A stretch of DNA of 64,000 bases from Phenylobacterium sp. NIBR 498073 (GTDB lineage: Bacteria > Pseudomonadota > Alphaproteobacteria > Caulobacterales > Caulobacteraceae): contig NZ_CP114599.1 of NCBI RefSeq assembly GCF_027286305.1, forward strand, positions 1,922,001 through 1,986,000, read 5' to 3'. Below the pieces are notes generated by a model that worked only from the letters and a program-made list of their open reading frames with translations, made no database searches and was not told where the DNA came from. Below, one piece after another: positions 16,181 to 24,437 of this stretch. The position numbers were made by a program, and so were the translations under genes. Within the stretch, counting starts at the first letter, position 1. Each line of letters opens with the position of its first letter.

Positions 16181-18696
16181 TGCTCGCCCTGCGTTTCGCT
16201 GCGCGCGAGTTGCGCTCTGGCGTCAGCGGTTTTCGCATCTTCCTCGCCTGCCTGGCGCTGGGCGTCGCCGCCATCGCCGCCGCCGGCTCGACCGCCGAGG
16301 CCTTCCGCCAGGGCCTGGCCAGCCAGGCGCGCGAGATCCTCGGCGGGGACATGGCGATCACCGTCGAGCAGCGCCGCTTCACGCCGGCCGAGCGTGCCGC
16401 CATCGAGAAGGCCGGCAAGACCTCATGGGCGGTCGGCAGCCGCGCCATGGCCCAGGCCCCCGACGGCCAGCGCCGCCTGGTCGAGCTGCGCGGGGTGAGT
16501 GACGCCTATCCGCTGGCCGGCCAAGTCACGTTGGAGGACGGCGGCGACTTCCACCGCGCCATCGCGCCGGCGCCCGACGGGACCGCCGGGGCGGTGGTCG
16601 AGCGGGTGCTTCTGGAGCGCCTGAACCTGAAGATCGGCGACCGCATCCTGGTCGGTGAATTGCCGGTCGTGGTCCGCGGCGTGTTGGTGCAGGAGCCGGA
16701 CCGCCTGTCGCGCGGCTTTGCGTTGGGGCCACGGGTGCTGCTCCGGCGCCAGGCGGTCGAGGCCGGCGGCTTCCTTCAACCGGGCCTGCCGTTCCTGGAG
16801 ACCGCCCGCATCGCCCTGCCGGCGGACGTCACCCCTGCGCAGGCGCGCAAGGCGCTGCGCCAGGAGACCAAGGACCGCGACGTGCGCATCCGTGACCGCG
16901 ACGACGCCGCGCCCGGGATCCGCTGGCTGATCGACCAGCTCGAATACTTCCTCGGCTTCATCGGCCTGGCCTCGCTGGTCGCCGGCGGCCTTGGGGTGTT
17001 CGGCGCGGTCACCGCCTTCCTGGAGGAGCGCAAGCCTTCGATCGCCGTACTCAAGGCGCTGGGGGCCGAGGGCCGTTTCATCCGCGGCCTATACCTGATC
17101 CAGATCGGCGTGCTGGCTCTGCTCGGCGTCGCCATCGGCCTGGCGGTCGGGGCGGCCGCGCCGTTCCTGTTGGCCGGACTGATCCCCGACGACCTGACCG
17201 TTCCGGCGCTGTTCGCCGTCTATCCCGAGCCGCTGTTGCGCGCCGGCGCCTTCGGCCTGCTGTCGGCTGCCGCCTTCGCCTTGGCGCCGCTGGCGCGGGC
17301 CCGCGCCACGCCGCCGGCCAGCCTGTTCCGCCGCGACACCCGTGGGCGGCTGGGGCTCAGCGTCGAAACGGTCGGCGCGGCGCTCGCCGCCGTGGCCCTC
17401 GGGGTGCTCTCAGTGGCGACAGCCCCGACCCCGCTGGCCGCGGGGCTGATGATCGGCGGGGTGGCCGCGTCCTTCGTACTGCTCTGGGGGCTGGGGTTGC
17501 TGGCCGCGCATCTGGCCGGACGTCTGCGAGGGCGGACGCATGGCGCGGTGCGGATGGGCCTGGCCAATCTGGCGGGGCCGCGCTCGGCCGCCCGCACCGC
17601 AGCCCCGGCCATCGGTCTCGGCGTCGGCTTATTGGCGGCGGTGGTGCTGATCCAGTCGAGCCTGCTGCGCCAGGTCGCCGAGGTCGCGCCCAAGACCGCA
17701 CCGGCCATCGTCTTCACCGAGATCCCAGGCGCCGAGGCGGCCCGCTTCGACCAGACCGTGCAGACCGCCTTTGGCCAGAAGCTGAACGCCGACAATTACT
17801 TGCGTGCGCCCTTTCTCACCGGCCGCATCGTCCGCATCAAGGGCGAGGCGGTCGACCGCAAGGCCATCGCCGAGCGCGAGCGCTGGGCCTATGACAACGA
17901 CATCTCGATCTCGGCCATTGGGCCGCAGCCGGCCGACCCACAGATCGTCGAAGGCCGTTGGTGGCCGGCGAACTATGCGGGCCCGCCGCTGCTGGCCATG
18001 GAGGTCGACGCCGCCCGCGCCGGGGGCCTGAAGGTCGGTGACGAGGTCACCCTGTCGGTGCTCGGCCGCGAGATCGAGGCCAGGATCGCGGTGCTGCGCA
18101 AAGTCGATGTCGGCGGCTTCGGGGCCAGCTTCCCGCTGATCCTCACGCCCTCGACCCTGGAAGGCGCCGAACTGCGCCATGTGGCGATCGCCAAGGCCGG
18201 CAAGGACCAGGAGGCCCGCGTCACCCGCGCCCTGGGCGCCGAATTCCCGGAAGTGAACGTCATTTCGGTCCGCGAGCAACTGGAGGCGGCGACCGAGCTC
18301 TTCGACCGGCTGGTGCTGGCGATCCGCAGCGCCGCGGCGGTCGCGGCTCTGGCCGGCCTCTTGGTGCTGACCGGGGCCATCGCCGCCCGCGCCCAGGCTC
18401 GCACGCGCGAGGCCTCGATCCTGAAGGTGCTGGGCGCGACCCGGCTGCAGGTGCTGGGCGCCTATGTGCTGGAATACGGCGCGGTCGGGCTGATCGCCGG
18501 GGTCACCGGGGTCGGCCTCGGGGCTTTGGCCGCCTGGCCCGTCGTGACCCAGGTGTTCAAGGCCGACTGGGCGGTGGACTGGTCGGGGGTGGCGGCTCTG
18601 GTGCTGGGCGCGGCGCTGCTGGCGGCGCTGGGCGGGCTGCTGGCCTCGCTCCACGCCCTGGCCAAGCGGCCGGCGGCGGCGTTGCGTGCGGAATGA
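16180..18696 (+). CDS. Large FtsX-type ABC transporter permease, YbbP-like
   Basis: An 838-residue membrane protein with two FtsX modules: an N-terminal helix followed by a periplasmic MacB-PCD-like domain, three helices around residues 255-370, a middle pair of helices, a second periplasmic region (about 500-700) and three final helices. Repeated FtsX segments are VAGGLGVFGAVTAFLEERK and AGLLVLTGAIAARAQ followed by EASILKVLGATRLQVLGAY. The ATG overlaps the stop of the ATPase gene. It probably extracts or moves envelope lipids or lipoproteins; the substrate is unknown. Confidence 0.9.
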   Translation: MLALRFAARELRSGVSGFRIFLACLALGVAAIAAAGSTAEAFRQGLASQAREILGGDMAITVEQRRFTPAERAAIEKAGKTSWAVGSRAMAQAPDGQRRLVELRGVSDAYPLAGQVTLEDGGDFHRAIAPAPDGTAGAVVERVLLERLNLKIGDRILVGELPVVVRGVLVQEPDRLSRGFALGPRVLLRRQAVEAGGFLQPGLPFLETARIALPADVTPAQARKALRQETKDRDVRIRDRDDAAPGIRWLIDQLEYFLGFIGLASLVAGGLGVFGAVTAFLEERKPSIAVLKALGAEGRFIRGLYLIQIGVLALLGVAIGLAVGAAAPFLLAGLIPDDLTVPALFAVYPEPLLRAGAFGLLSAAAFALAPLARARATPPASLFRRDTRGRLGLSVETVGAALAAVALGVLSVATAPTPLAAGLMIGGVAASFVLLWGLGLLAAHLAGRLRGRTHGAVRMGLANLAGPRSAARTAAPAIGLGVGLLAAVVLIQSSLLRQVAEVAPKTAPAIVFTEIPGAEAARFDQTVQTAFGQKLNADNYLRAPFLTGRIVRIKGEAVDRKAIAERERWAYDNDISISAIGPQPADPQIVEGRWWPANYAGPPLLAMEVDAARAGGLKVGDEVTLSVLGREIEARIAVLRKVDVGGFGASFPLILTPSTLEGAELRHVAIAKAGKDQEARVTRALGAEFPEVNVISVREQLEAATELFDRLVLAIRSAAAVAALAGLLVLTGAIAARAQARTREASILKVLGATRLQVLGAYVLEYGAVGLIAGVTGVGLGALAAWPVVTQVFKADWAVDWSGVAALVLGAALLAALGGLLASLHALAKRPAAALRAE

Positions 18697-18748
18697 AAAC
18701 AGAGTGAACGGGCTTTAAGGATCTGGTCACCGACGCAGGGCCTACTCC

Positions 18749-19006
18749 GTGTTCATGAGGTCCGCCCGTTCCACCGCTGCTTTTGATCACGGCGCCGCGC
18801 TACGCGTGCCGCCGGCCGCCGACACCCGTAGCTGGCACAAGCTTTGGGCTTGGCTGGGCGATGACGCCCAGGCCATGACCGAAGCCGGCGCCGTCCAGGT
18901 ATGCACCCCCGAAGGCTGGGCGATCGCCCAGGCGGGCGACTGGATCGTGCTGTCGGTCAGCGGCGATTTTCACGTGGCTCACAGCGGCCGGACCTGGGAC
19001 GCCTGA
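18749..19006 (+). CDS. Small hypothetical protein
   Basis: An 85-residue frame starting GTG (an ATG lies two codons later at 18755). The protein has four tryptophans in its central and C-terminal part (SWHKLWAWLGDDAQAM, EGWAIAQAGDWIVLSVSGDF) and no signal peptide or membrane helix. No family recognised. No clear ribosome binding site is visible. Support comes from its position in a plus-strand run and from the strong hairpin just after its stop; it could still be a chance frame. Confidence 0.5.
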   Translation: MFMRSARSTAAFDHGAALRVPPAADTRSWHKLWAWLGDDAQAMTEAGAVQVCTPEGWAIAQAGDWIVLSVSGDFHVAHSGRTWDA

Positions 19007-19015
19007 CAAAAGGAA

Positions 19016-19041
19016 GGCCGCCCGTCGCGGGACGGGCGGCC
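19016..19041. terminator. Strong GC hairpin, bidirectional terminator candidate
   Basis: GGCCGCCCGTC (19016-19026) pairs exactly with GACGGGCGGCC (19031-19041) around a 4-base loop. Read on the minus strand it is followed by TTCCTTTTG, so it best fits as terminator of the PEP-CTERM gene; on the plus strand it lies 10 bases after the small hypothetical gene and lacks a T run. Confidence 0.75.
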
Positions 19042-19071
19042 CAGTTCCACCACTATTCGGTAGCTTGCCGC

Positions 19072-19842
19072 CTAGGCGGCGTAGGCCAGTCGGCGGCGCG
19101 AGCTGCGGACCATGGAGCCGACGGCGCCGAAGCCGATGATCATCATCGCCCAGGTGGACGGTTCGGGAACCGCCGACTGCACAAGCTTGATGCTGGCCAT
19201 CATGTTGATCGAGTTGTCCTTGCGCTCCTTGGTCCAGAAGTCGGTGACCGGGGTCTTGCCGTCCATGAAGCCGGCGAAGTCGAGGGCGTAGAGGTTGCCG
19301 CCGACGTTGAAGGTGTCGGAGGTGCTCAGGAAATTGACCTGGACGCGGTCGGCGCAGCCGTTGGCGTTGATGCTGGCGCTTTCCTTCAGGCCGTTGGCGC
19401 AGGTGCCGTTGTAGCCGGGGACGTTGTTGGGCGTTTCGAGGTGGTTGAAGACGTAGTTGAAGGTCTTCACGCCCTGGTCGATGCCGTCGATGATGATCTT
19501 GGTGCTGATCGCCAGCTTGATCGAGGTGATCGAGTTTCCGTTGATCGGCCAGTTGTTGTGGGTGAATTCACCGATCTCGAACGGGCCGTAGCTGCCGGGG
19601 CTGGTGATGTTGACGTTGATCGGCGAGGCGCCGTCGAACGTGTAGGCGCTCTTGCCGTAGCCGGTGGAGGTGCCCCACGAAGCCTTGGCGTAGCCGGTGC
19701 CGTTGCCCGAATAGTTGACCGAAGCCCCGGTCGGGCTCGACCAGGTCCCCTTGATGTCGGTGAAGACCACGGTGCCGGCGTTGGCGGCGGTGGTGATCGA
19801 CAGGCCGGCAGTAAGCGCGACCACAAAGCCCTTGAAGTTCAT
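19072..19842 (-). CDS. PEPxxWA-CTERM sorting-domain protein, choice-of-anchor K type
   Basis: A 256-residue exported protein. Signal peptide MNFKGFVVALTAGLSITTAANA; the ATG follows GGGGG and is preferred to one at 19905. The middle is a beta-rich domain resembling the choice-of-anchor K group (FEIGEFTHNNWPINGNSIT). The C-terminus has the sorting signal AVPEPSTWAMMIIGFGAVGS followed by an Arg-rich tail, recognised by an exosortase that processes surface and exopolysaccharide-associated proteins. No exosortase is in the window, so processing depends on a distant gene. Two cysteines may form a disulfide. Confidence 0.85.
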   Translation of the reverse strand: MNFKGFVVALTAGLSITTAANAGTVVFTDIKGTWSSPTGASVNYSGNGTGYAKASWGTSTGYGKSAYTFDGASPINVNITSPGSYGPFEIGEFTHNNWPINGNSITSIKLAISTKIIIDGIDQGVKTFNYVFNHLETPNNVPGYNGTCANGLKESASINANGCADRVQVNFLSTSDTFNVGGNLYALDFAGFMDGKTPVTDFWTKERKDNSINMMASIKLVQSAVPEPSTWAMMIIGFGAVGSMVRSSRRRLAYAA

Positions 19843-19907
19843 GTTCAGCCCCCAGTGTGCGGAACGCTGGTGCGTCCCAAATTGAAATTCGATGAGGGGG
19901 CTCACGC

Positions 19908-19943
19908 AAGCTCGGCGCCACTAGGGGGCGAGCTTGTCGTTTT
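19908..19943. other. Hairpin with T run upstream of the PEP-CTERM gene
   Basis: AAGCTCG (19908-19914) pairs with CGAGCTT (19929-19935), followed on the plus strand by GTCG and five T. It has the form of a weak intrinsic terminator on the plus strand, but nothing obvious is transcribed into it from the left; it may insulate the downstream DUF1272 gene or act in regulation of the PEP-CTERM promoter. Confidence 0.35.
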
Positions 19944-20017
19944 TGGAGGGAATTTTGTCGTTCCGCGGCCACGCGGCCGGGCGCTACCTAGTCGGCGCGC
20001 CGCGTTGGGAGAGCGAG

Positions 20018-20278
20018 ATGCTGTTGCTGAAGCCGAACTGCGAATGCTGCGACCGCGACCTGCCGCCGGACTCGGCGCAGGCGCGCATCTGTTCGTTCGA
20101 GTGCACCTTCTGCGCGGACTGCGCCGACGGCGTGTTGAATGGAGCCTGTCCTAACTGCGGCGGAAGCTTCGCCCCGCGGCCGATCCGGCCCGCCGCGGCG
20201 TTGGCGCGGTTCCCGGCCTCGACCGAGCGCGTCGTCGGTGCGGCGGCGCCTTGTGTCGAGAAGCGTTCGGCCGCCTGA
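20018..20278 (+). CDS. DUF1272 cysteine-rich protein
   Basis: An 86-residue protein matching the DUF1272 family: KPNCECCDRDLPPDSAQARI, then FECTFCADCADG and ACPNCGGSF. The paired cysteines (CECC, CxxC, CxxC) suggest a zinc ribbon-like fold. No catalytic function is known. ATG 20018 follows GGGAGAG and begins the conserved region; the frame is open upstream. The C-terminal 30 residues are variable. It ends two bases before the stop codon of the convergent PilZ gene. Confidence 0.85.
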   Translation: MLLLKPNCECCDRDLPPDSAQARICSFECTFCADCADGVLNGACPNCGGSFAPRPIRPAAALARFPASTERVVGAAAPCVEKRSAA

Positions 20279-20280
20279 GA

Positions 20281-20622
20281 TCAGGCTGCGCGCAGCGCTT
20301 CCCAGGCCTTCTGGACACCGACCAGGCGTTCTTCGGTGTTGGTCTCGATCTGGGTCTGGGCGTCGAACGACACGCCGGTCATGTCGCCTCGCCGCCAACG
20401 CACGCGCACGTCATAGACGACGCCGCCCAGCAGCTGCAGCACCACGAACCGCGAGGGCAGGGGATAGATGGCCGAGATCTGCAGCCGCGCGCCGCCCTTG
20501 CTCAGGTCGACGATCGTGCAGTCGGCCCAGTGGGCCATCTCCTTGCCATAGAACACCCGGGCGCGAAGGCTGGTCAGCTCGCGGGGGTGCTCTCGGCGAT
20601 CGGTGTAGTCGGGGGCGCTCAC
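20281..20622 (-). CDS. PilZ domain protein
   Basis: A 113-residue single-domain protein. The cyclic-di-GMP contact motifs are present: RREHPRE near residue 9 (RxxxR) and DLSKGGARL near residue 39 ([D/N]xSxxG), followed by a beta-barrel core (FVVLQLLGGVVYDVRVRWRR). It should bind cyclic-di-GMP and act as an adaptor in motility, surface or cell-cycle control. It is divergent from the HPP-CBS gene; there is no operon partner to indicate the target. Confidence 0.85.
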   Translation of the reverse strand: MSAPDYTDRREHPRELTSLRARVFYGKEMAHWADCTIVDLSKGGARLQISAIYPLPSRFVVLQLLGGVVYDVRVRWRRGDMTGVSFDAQTQIETNTEERLVGVQKAWEALRAA

Positions 20623-20806
20623 GATGGCATCCTGTCAGGCAAACGCTTTCAGCCGGCTTAACTGCCACGCTTGTTGCGGGACGCCAGCCAAAGCCGATTT
20701 CATTGCGATTCCAAAGGCGACCCTTCGTCGCGCCGCCTGAAAAACTTGGGGTGTGGATAGAGATTCAAGGGCGCGCGACGCTGATCTTCTGTGCATAAGC
20801 GCCCGA

Positions 20807-21910
20807 ATGTTGAGCAGGCTCATCACCATCCTGGGCGGCCGCACTCCGGTCCGGTTCGACGATATGCTGCGGGCCGGCGTCGGCAGCCTGCTGGGTCTGG
20901 CGTTGGCCGGCGTTGCGGCGCGCGCGCTGTCCGGCGGCGACCTGGGGCTCGGGCCGCTGCTCGTCGGGCCCATCGGCGCCTCGGCGGTGCTGGTGTTCGC
21001 GGTGCCGGCGAGTCCCCTGGCCCAGCCGCGGGCGGTGCTCGGCGGCAACATCCTTTCGGCCCTGGTCGGCGTCGCTTGCGCGATGTTCGTGCCCCACCCC
21101 ATGGTGGCCGCAGCCCTGGCGGTCTCGCTCGCGATCGTGGCGATGATGTTGGCGGGTTGCCTGCACCCGCCGGGCGGCGCGACGGCCCTGACCGCGGTGA
21201 TCGGCGGCTCGGCCGTCCACGACCTCGGCTTCGGCTTCGCCCTGGTTCCGGTCGGCCTCTGCTCGCTGCTGCTGGTCCTGGCCGCCGTCGGCTTGAACCG
21301 ACTGATGGGGCGGTCCTATCCGCACCGCGTGCCGGCCGCCGCCAGCCCGCACGCCACCAGCGACCCCGCCCCGCAGAGCCGTGTCGGCTACACCGCCGCC
21401 GATCTCGACCAGGCCCTGGCCCAGTACGGCGAACTGCTCGACGTCAGCCGTGAGGACCTCGACGCCCTGTTCCGCCAGGTCGAGTTGGCCGCCCACAAGC
21501 GCCTGCACTCGGCGATCCAGTGCGGCGCGATCATGTCGCGCGACGTGATCTCGGTCGACGCCCAGCAGAGCGCCGAGAGCGCCCTGGCGTTCCTCCGCGC
21601 GCACGACCTGCGGACCGCTCCGGCGGTCGACGGTGAGGGCCGGGTGGTCGGCATGGTCCGGCGGGCCGAACTGCAGGCCGCCCGCCAGCGGCCGGTCGAG
21701 AGCGTGGTCGATCCCTTCGTCCACAAGGTCCGCGAGACCACGCCGATCGAGGCGCTGCTGCCGTTGCTGTCGAGCGGGGCGGCCCACGAGGCCCTGGTCG
21801 TCGACGACAACCGCGTGCTGATCGGCATCATCACCCAGACCGATCTGCTGGCCGTGCTCTACCGCGCCCACATCGTCGAGGCCGTGGTCGCCGAGCGCGC
21901 CGCCGCCTGA
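20807..21910 (+). CDS. HPP family membrane protein with two CBS domains
   Basis: A 367-residue protein. The first 170 residues are the HPP integral membrane domain with its name motif LHPPGGATALTAV and about four or five helices (GPLLVGPIGASAVLVFAVPA). The C-terminal part holds a CBS pair (CGAIMSRDVISVDAQQSAES and the half ending RVLIGIITQTDLLAVLY), a likely adenine-nucleotide sensor. HPP proteins have been linked to nitrite transport in plants and cyanobacteria; the role here is open. No Shine-Dalgarno precedes ATG 20807; a GTG at 20753 would add 18 residues. Confidence 0.85.
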   Translation: MLSRLITILGGRTPVRFDDMLRAGVGSLLGLALAGVAARALSGGDLGLGPLLVGPIGASAVLVFAVPASPLAQPRAVLGGNILSALVGVACAMFVPHPMVAAALAVSLAIVAMMLAGCLHPPGGATALTAVIGGSAVHDLGFGFALVPVGLCSLLLVLAAVGLNRLMGRSYPHRVPAAASPHATSDPAPQSRVGYTAADLDQALAQYGELLDVSREDLDALFRQVELAAHKRLHSAIQCGAIMSRDVISVDAQQSAESALAFLRAHDLRTAPAVDGEGRVVGMVRRAELQAARQRPVESVVDPFVHKVRETTPIEALLPLLSSGAAHEALVVDDNRVLIGIITQTDLLAVLYRAHIVEAVVAERAAA

Positions 21911-22048
21911 TCGGCGATAACTCGCCGGCGGAACTAGGATTTCGTCGGGTCTGGACTAGAAACGCCCCTTCGCCCCGTCGTATCGATGACCCTCGCGGGA
22001 CCAAGCCCCCGCGCGTGGGTAGCTCTGCATTTTTGGAAGGAACCGGCT

Positions 22049-24316
22049 TTGGATGACGCTTTGCGGCGCGCGGCGCTCGCCTATCACCAGTTTGGACGGC
22101 CGGGGAAACTGAGCGTCGAACCCACCAAGCCGATGGCCACCCAGCGCGACCTGGCCCTGGCCTATTCGCCCGGCGTCGCAGCGGCCTGCGAGGCGATCGT
22201 CGAGGATGCGGCCTGGGCCGAGCGCGTCACCGCCCGCGGCAACCTGGTGGCGGTGATCACCGACGGCACCGCAGTGCTCGGTCTCGGCAACATCGGCCCG
22301 CTGGCCTCCAAGCCGGTGATGGAGGGCAAGGCCGTCCTGTTCAAGAAGTTCGCTGGCATCGACGTCTTCGACCTGGAAGTCTCCTCGGCCAATCCGGATC
22401 ACTTCGTAGAGGTGGTCGCGGCGCTGGAGCCGACCTTCGGTGGGATCAACCTCGAGGACATCAAGGCCCCGGAGTGCTTCTACATCGAGCGCGCCCTGCG
22501 CCAGCGGATGAACATCCCGGTCTTCCATGACGACCAGCACGGCACCGCCATCGTCTGCGCCGCCGCCGTCCGCAACGCCCTGACCATCCAGGGCAAGCAG
22601 CTTTCCGAGGTGAAGTTGGTCACGTCGGGCGCCGGGGCCGCGGCCCTGGCCTGCGTGGACCTGCTGGTCAGCATGGGCCTGCCGGCAGACAACGTCACCC
22701 TGACCGACATCAACGGCGTCGTGCGCAAGGATCGGGGCGACCTGACGCCGGAACTGGCTCGCTACGCGCGCGACACCAACGCCCAGACCCTGCCGGACGT
22801 GCTGGTCGGCGCCGACATCTTCCTCGGCCTTTCGGCCCCGCGGGTCCTGAAGCAGGAGTGGCTGCCGCTGCTGGCCAAGAGCCCGCTGATCATGGCGCTG
22901 GCCAATCCGGAGCCGGAGATCCTGCCCGAACTGGTGGTCGCCAGCCGCCCGGACGCCATCGTCGCCACCGGCCGCTCGGACTATCCGAACCAGGTCAACA
23001 ACGTCCTCTGCTTCCCGTTCATCTTCCGCGGCGCTCTCGACGTCGGCGCCACCGAGATCAACGAGGCGATGAAGAAGGCCGCCGCCGAGGCGATCGCCGA
23101 GCTCGCCCGCGCCGAGGTCAGCGACGTCGTCGCCAGCGCCTATGCCGGCCAGGTCCCGCTGTTCGGCCGCGACTACGTGATCCCCAAGCCGTTCGACCCG
23201 CGTCTGATCCTTGAGATCGCGCCGGCCGTCGCCAAGGCGGCCATGGACTCCGGCGTCGCCCGCCGGCCGATCGCCGACTTCGAGGCCTATCGCACCGAGC
23301 TGGAAGGCTACGTCTACCGCTCCGGCCAACTGATGCGCCCGGTGTTCGCCCAGGCTCGGGACTGCAAGCGCCGCATCGCCTATGCCGAGGGTGAGGACGA
23401 GCGCGTCCTGCGCGGCGTCCAGACGGTGGTGGACGAGCAACTCGCCCGCCCGGTGCTGATCGGTCACCGCGAGACCATCGAGGCCAAGGTCCGGGAACTG
23501 GGCCTGCGCCTGACCCCTGACCGTGACATCGAAATCTTCGATCCCGACGCCGATCCCTCGGTCGAGGAGATCTCCGCGGAGTACCGCGCGGTGGTCGAGC
23601 GTCGCGGCGTGCCGCCGGCGGCGGCCAACCGCCGGGTCGTCACCCGTCCGACCGTGACCGCCGCCATGCTGCTGCGCAGGGGCATGGTCGACGGCGCCCT
23701 GGTCGGCGGCGGCGGCGACTGGTGGCGGCACTTCACCTACGCCACGCCCGTGATCCCGGCGCGGCCGGGGGTCTCGCGGATCTCGGCGCTGTCGGGGGTG
23801 ATCATGCCCAAGGGCGCGCTGTTCTTCTGCGACACCCACGTCAACGTCGATCCCACCGCCGAACAGATCGCCGAGTCGACGATCCTGGCCGCCGAGGCGG
23901 TGCGCGGCTTCGGCATCACGCCCAAGGTCGCGCTGCTCTCGCACTCGAGCTTCGGGTCCTCCAACTCGCCGTCCGCCCGCAAGATGCGCCAGGCCCTAGC
24001 CATCGTCCGGCAGCTGGATCCGGCCCTGGAGGTCGACGGCGAAATGCACGGCGACGCGGCGCTGAACGAGCAGGTTCGCACCCGCTACATTTCGGGCGGA
24101 GCCTTCGCCGGCGACGCTAACCTGCTGATCGCCCCCTCGCTCGACGCCGCCAACATCGCCCTGACCCTGGTCAGCGCGGTGACCGAGGGGATCGAGGTCG
24201 GCCCGCTGCTGCTGGGGCTCTCCAAGCCGCTGCACGTGCTCAGCCCCACGGCGACGGCGCGCGGCATCGTCAACATGACCGCCCTGGTCGCCAGCCAGGC
24301 CGCGGCCAAGGCCTGA
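22049..24316 (+). CDS. maeB: NADP-dependent malic enzyme with phosphotransacetylase domain
   Basis: A 755-residue fusion. Residues 1 to about 425 are malic enzyme ([47 protein letters not shown], dinucleotide site [15 protein letters not shown]); the rest resembles phosphate acetyltransferase ([35 protein letters not shown]). It converts malate to pyruvate, CO2 and NADPH; the C-terminal domain is usually regulatory, with acetyl-CoA as effector. TTG at 22049 is chosen because GGAAGG lies 8 bases before it and the protein then begins [12 protein letters not shown], the family N-terminus; ATG 21986 would add 21 poorly matching residues. Confidence 0.95.
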   Translation: MDDALRRAALAYHQFGRPGKLSVEPTKPMATQRDLALAYSPGVAAACEAIVEDAAWAERVTARGNLVAVITDGTAVLGLGNIGPLASKPVMEGKAVLFKKFAGIDVFDLEVSSANPDHFVEVVAALEPTFGGINLEDIKAPECFYIERALRQRMNIPVFHDDQHGTAIVCAAAVRNALTIQGKQLSEVKLVTSGAGAAALACVDLLVSMGLPADNVTLTDINGVVRKDRGDLTPELARYARDTNAQTLPDVLVGADIFLGLSAPRVLKQEWLPLLAKSPLIMALANPEPEILPELVVASRPDAIVATGRSDYPNQVNNVLCFPFIFRGALDVGATEINEAMKKAAAEAIAELARAEVSDVVASAYAGQVPLFGRDYVIPKPFDPRLILEIAPAVAKAAMDSGVARRPIADFEAYRTELEGYVYRSGQLMRPVFAQARDCKRRIAYAEGEDERVLRGVQTVVDEQLARPVLIGHRETIEAKVRELGLRLTPDRDIEIFDPDADPSVEEISAEYRAVVERRGVPPAAANRRVVTRPTVTAAMLLRRGMVDGALVGGGGDWWRHFTYATPVIPARPGVSRISALSGVIMPKGALFFCDTHVNVDPTAEQIAESTILAAEAVRGFGITPKVALLSHSSFGSSNSPSARKMRQALAIVRQLDPALEVDGEMHGDAALNEQVRTRYISGGAFAGDANLLIAPSLDAANIALTLVSAVTEGIEVGPLLLGLSKPLHVLSPTATARGIVNMTALVASQAAAKA

Positions 24317-24325
24317 AATCGGCAG

Positions 24326-24352
24326 GGGAGGCGCGCCGCCGGCGCGTCTCCC
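24326..24352 (+). terminator. Hairpin after maeB
   Basis: Twelve base pairs (one G-T) between 24326-24337 and 24341-24352 with a 3-base loop, ten bases after the maeB stop codon. No strong T run follows. Position suggests transcript end of maeB. Confidence 0.6.
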
Positions 24353-24437
24353 GCCGCACTGTTGCAGTTTAGCTCTACCCCGACGCCGCGAACCCTGCGC
24401 TAGTCCGTGCGCGTCATTCTGGGGAGAGCTGCCGCAC

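Noticed and set aside
18800-19009. Minus-strand 69-codon frame opposite the small protein at 18749
   Set aside because: No start signal or family; its direction would read away from the terminator that fits the other genes.
21956-23944. 662-codon minus-strand frame opposite maeB
   Set aside because: Translation is Asp/Arg/Gly/His-rich with no recognisable motif; maeB has full domain support.
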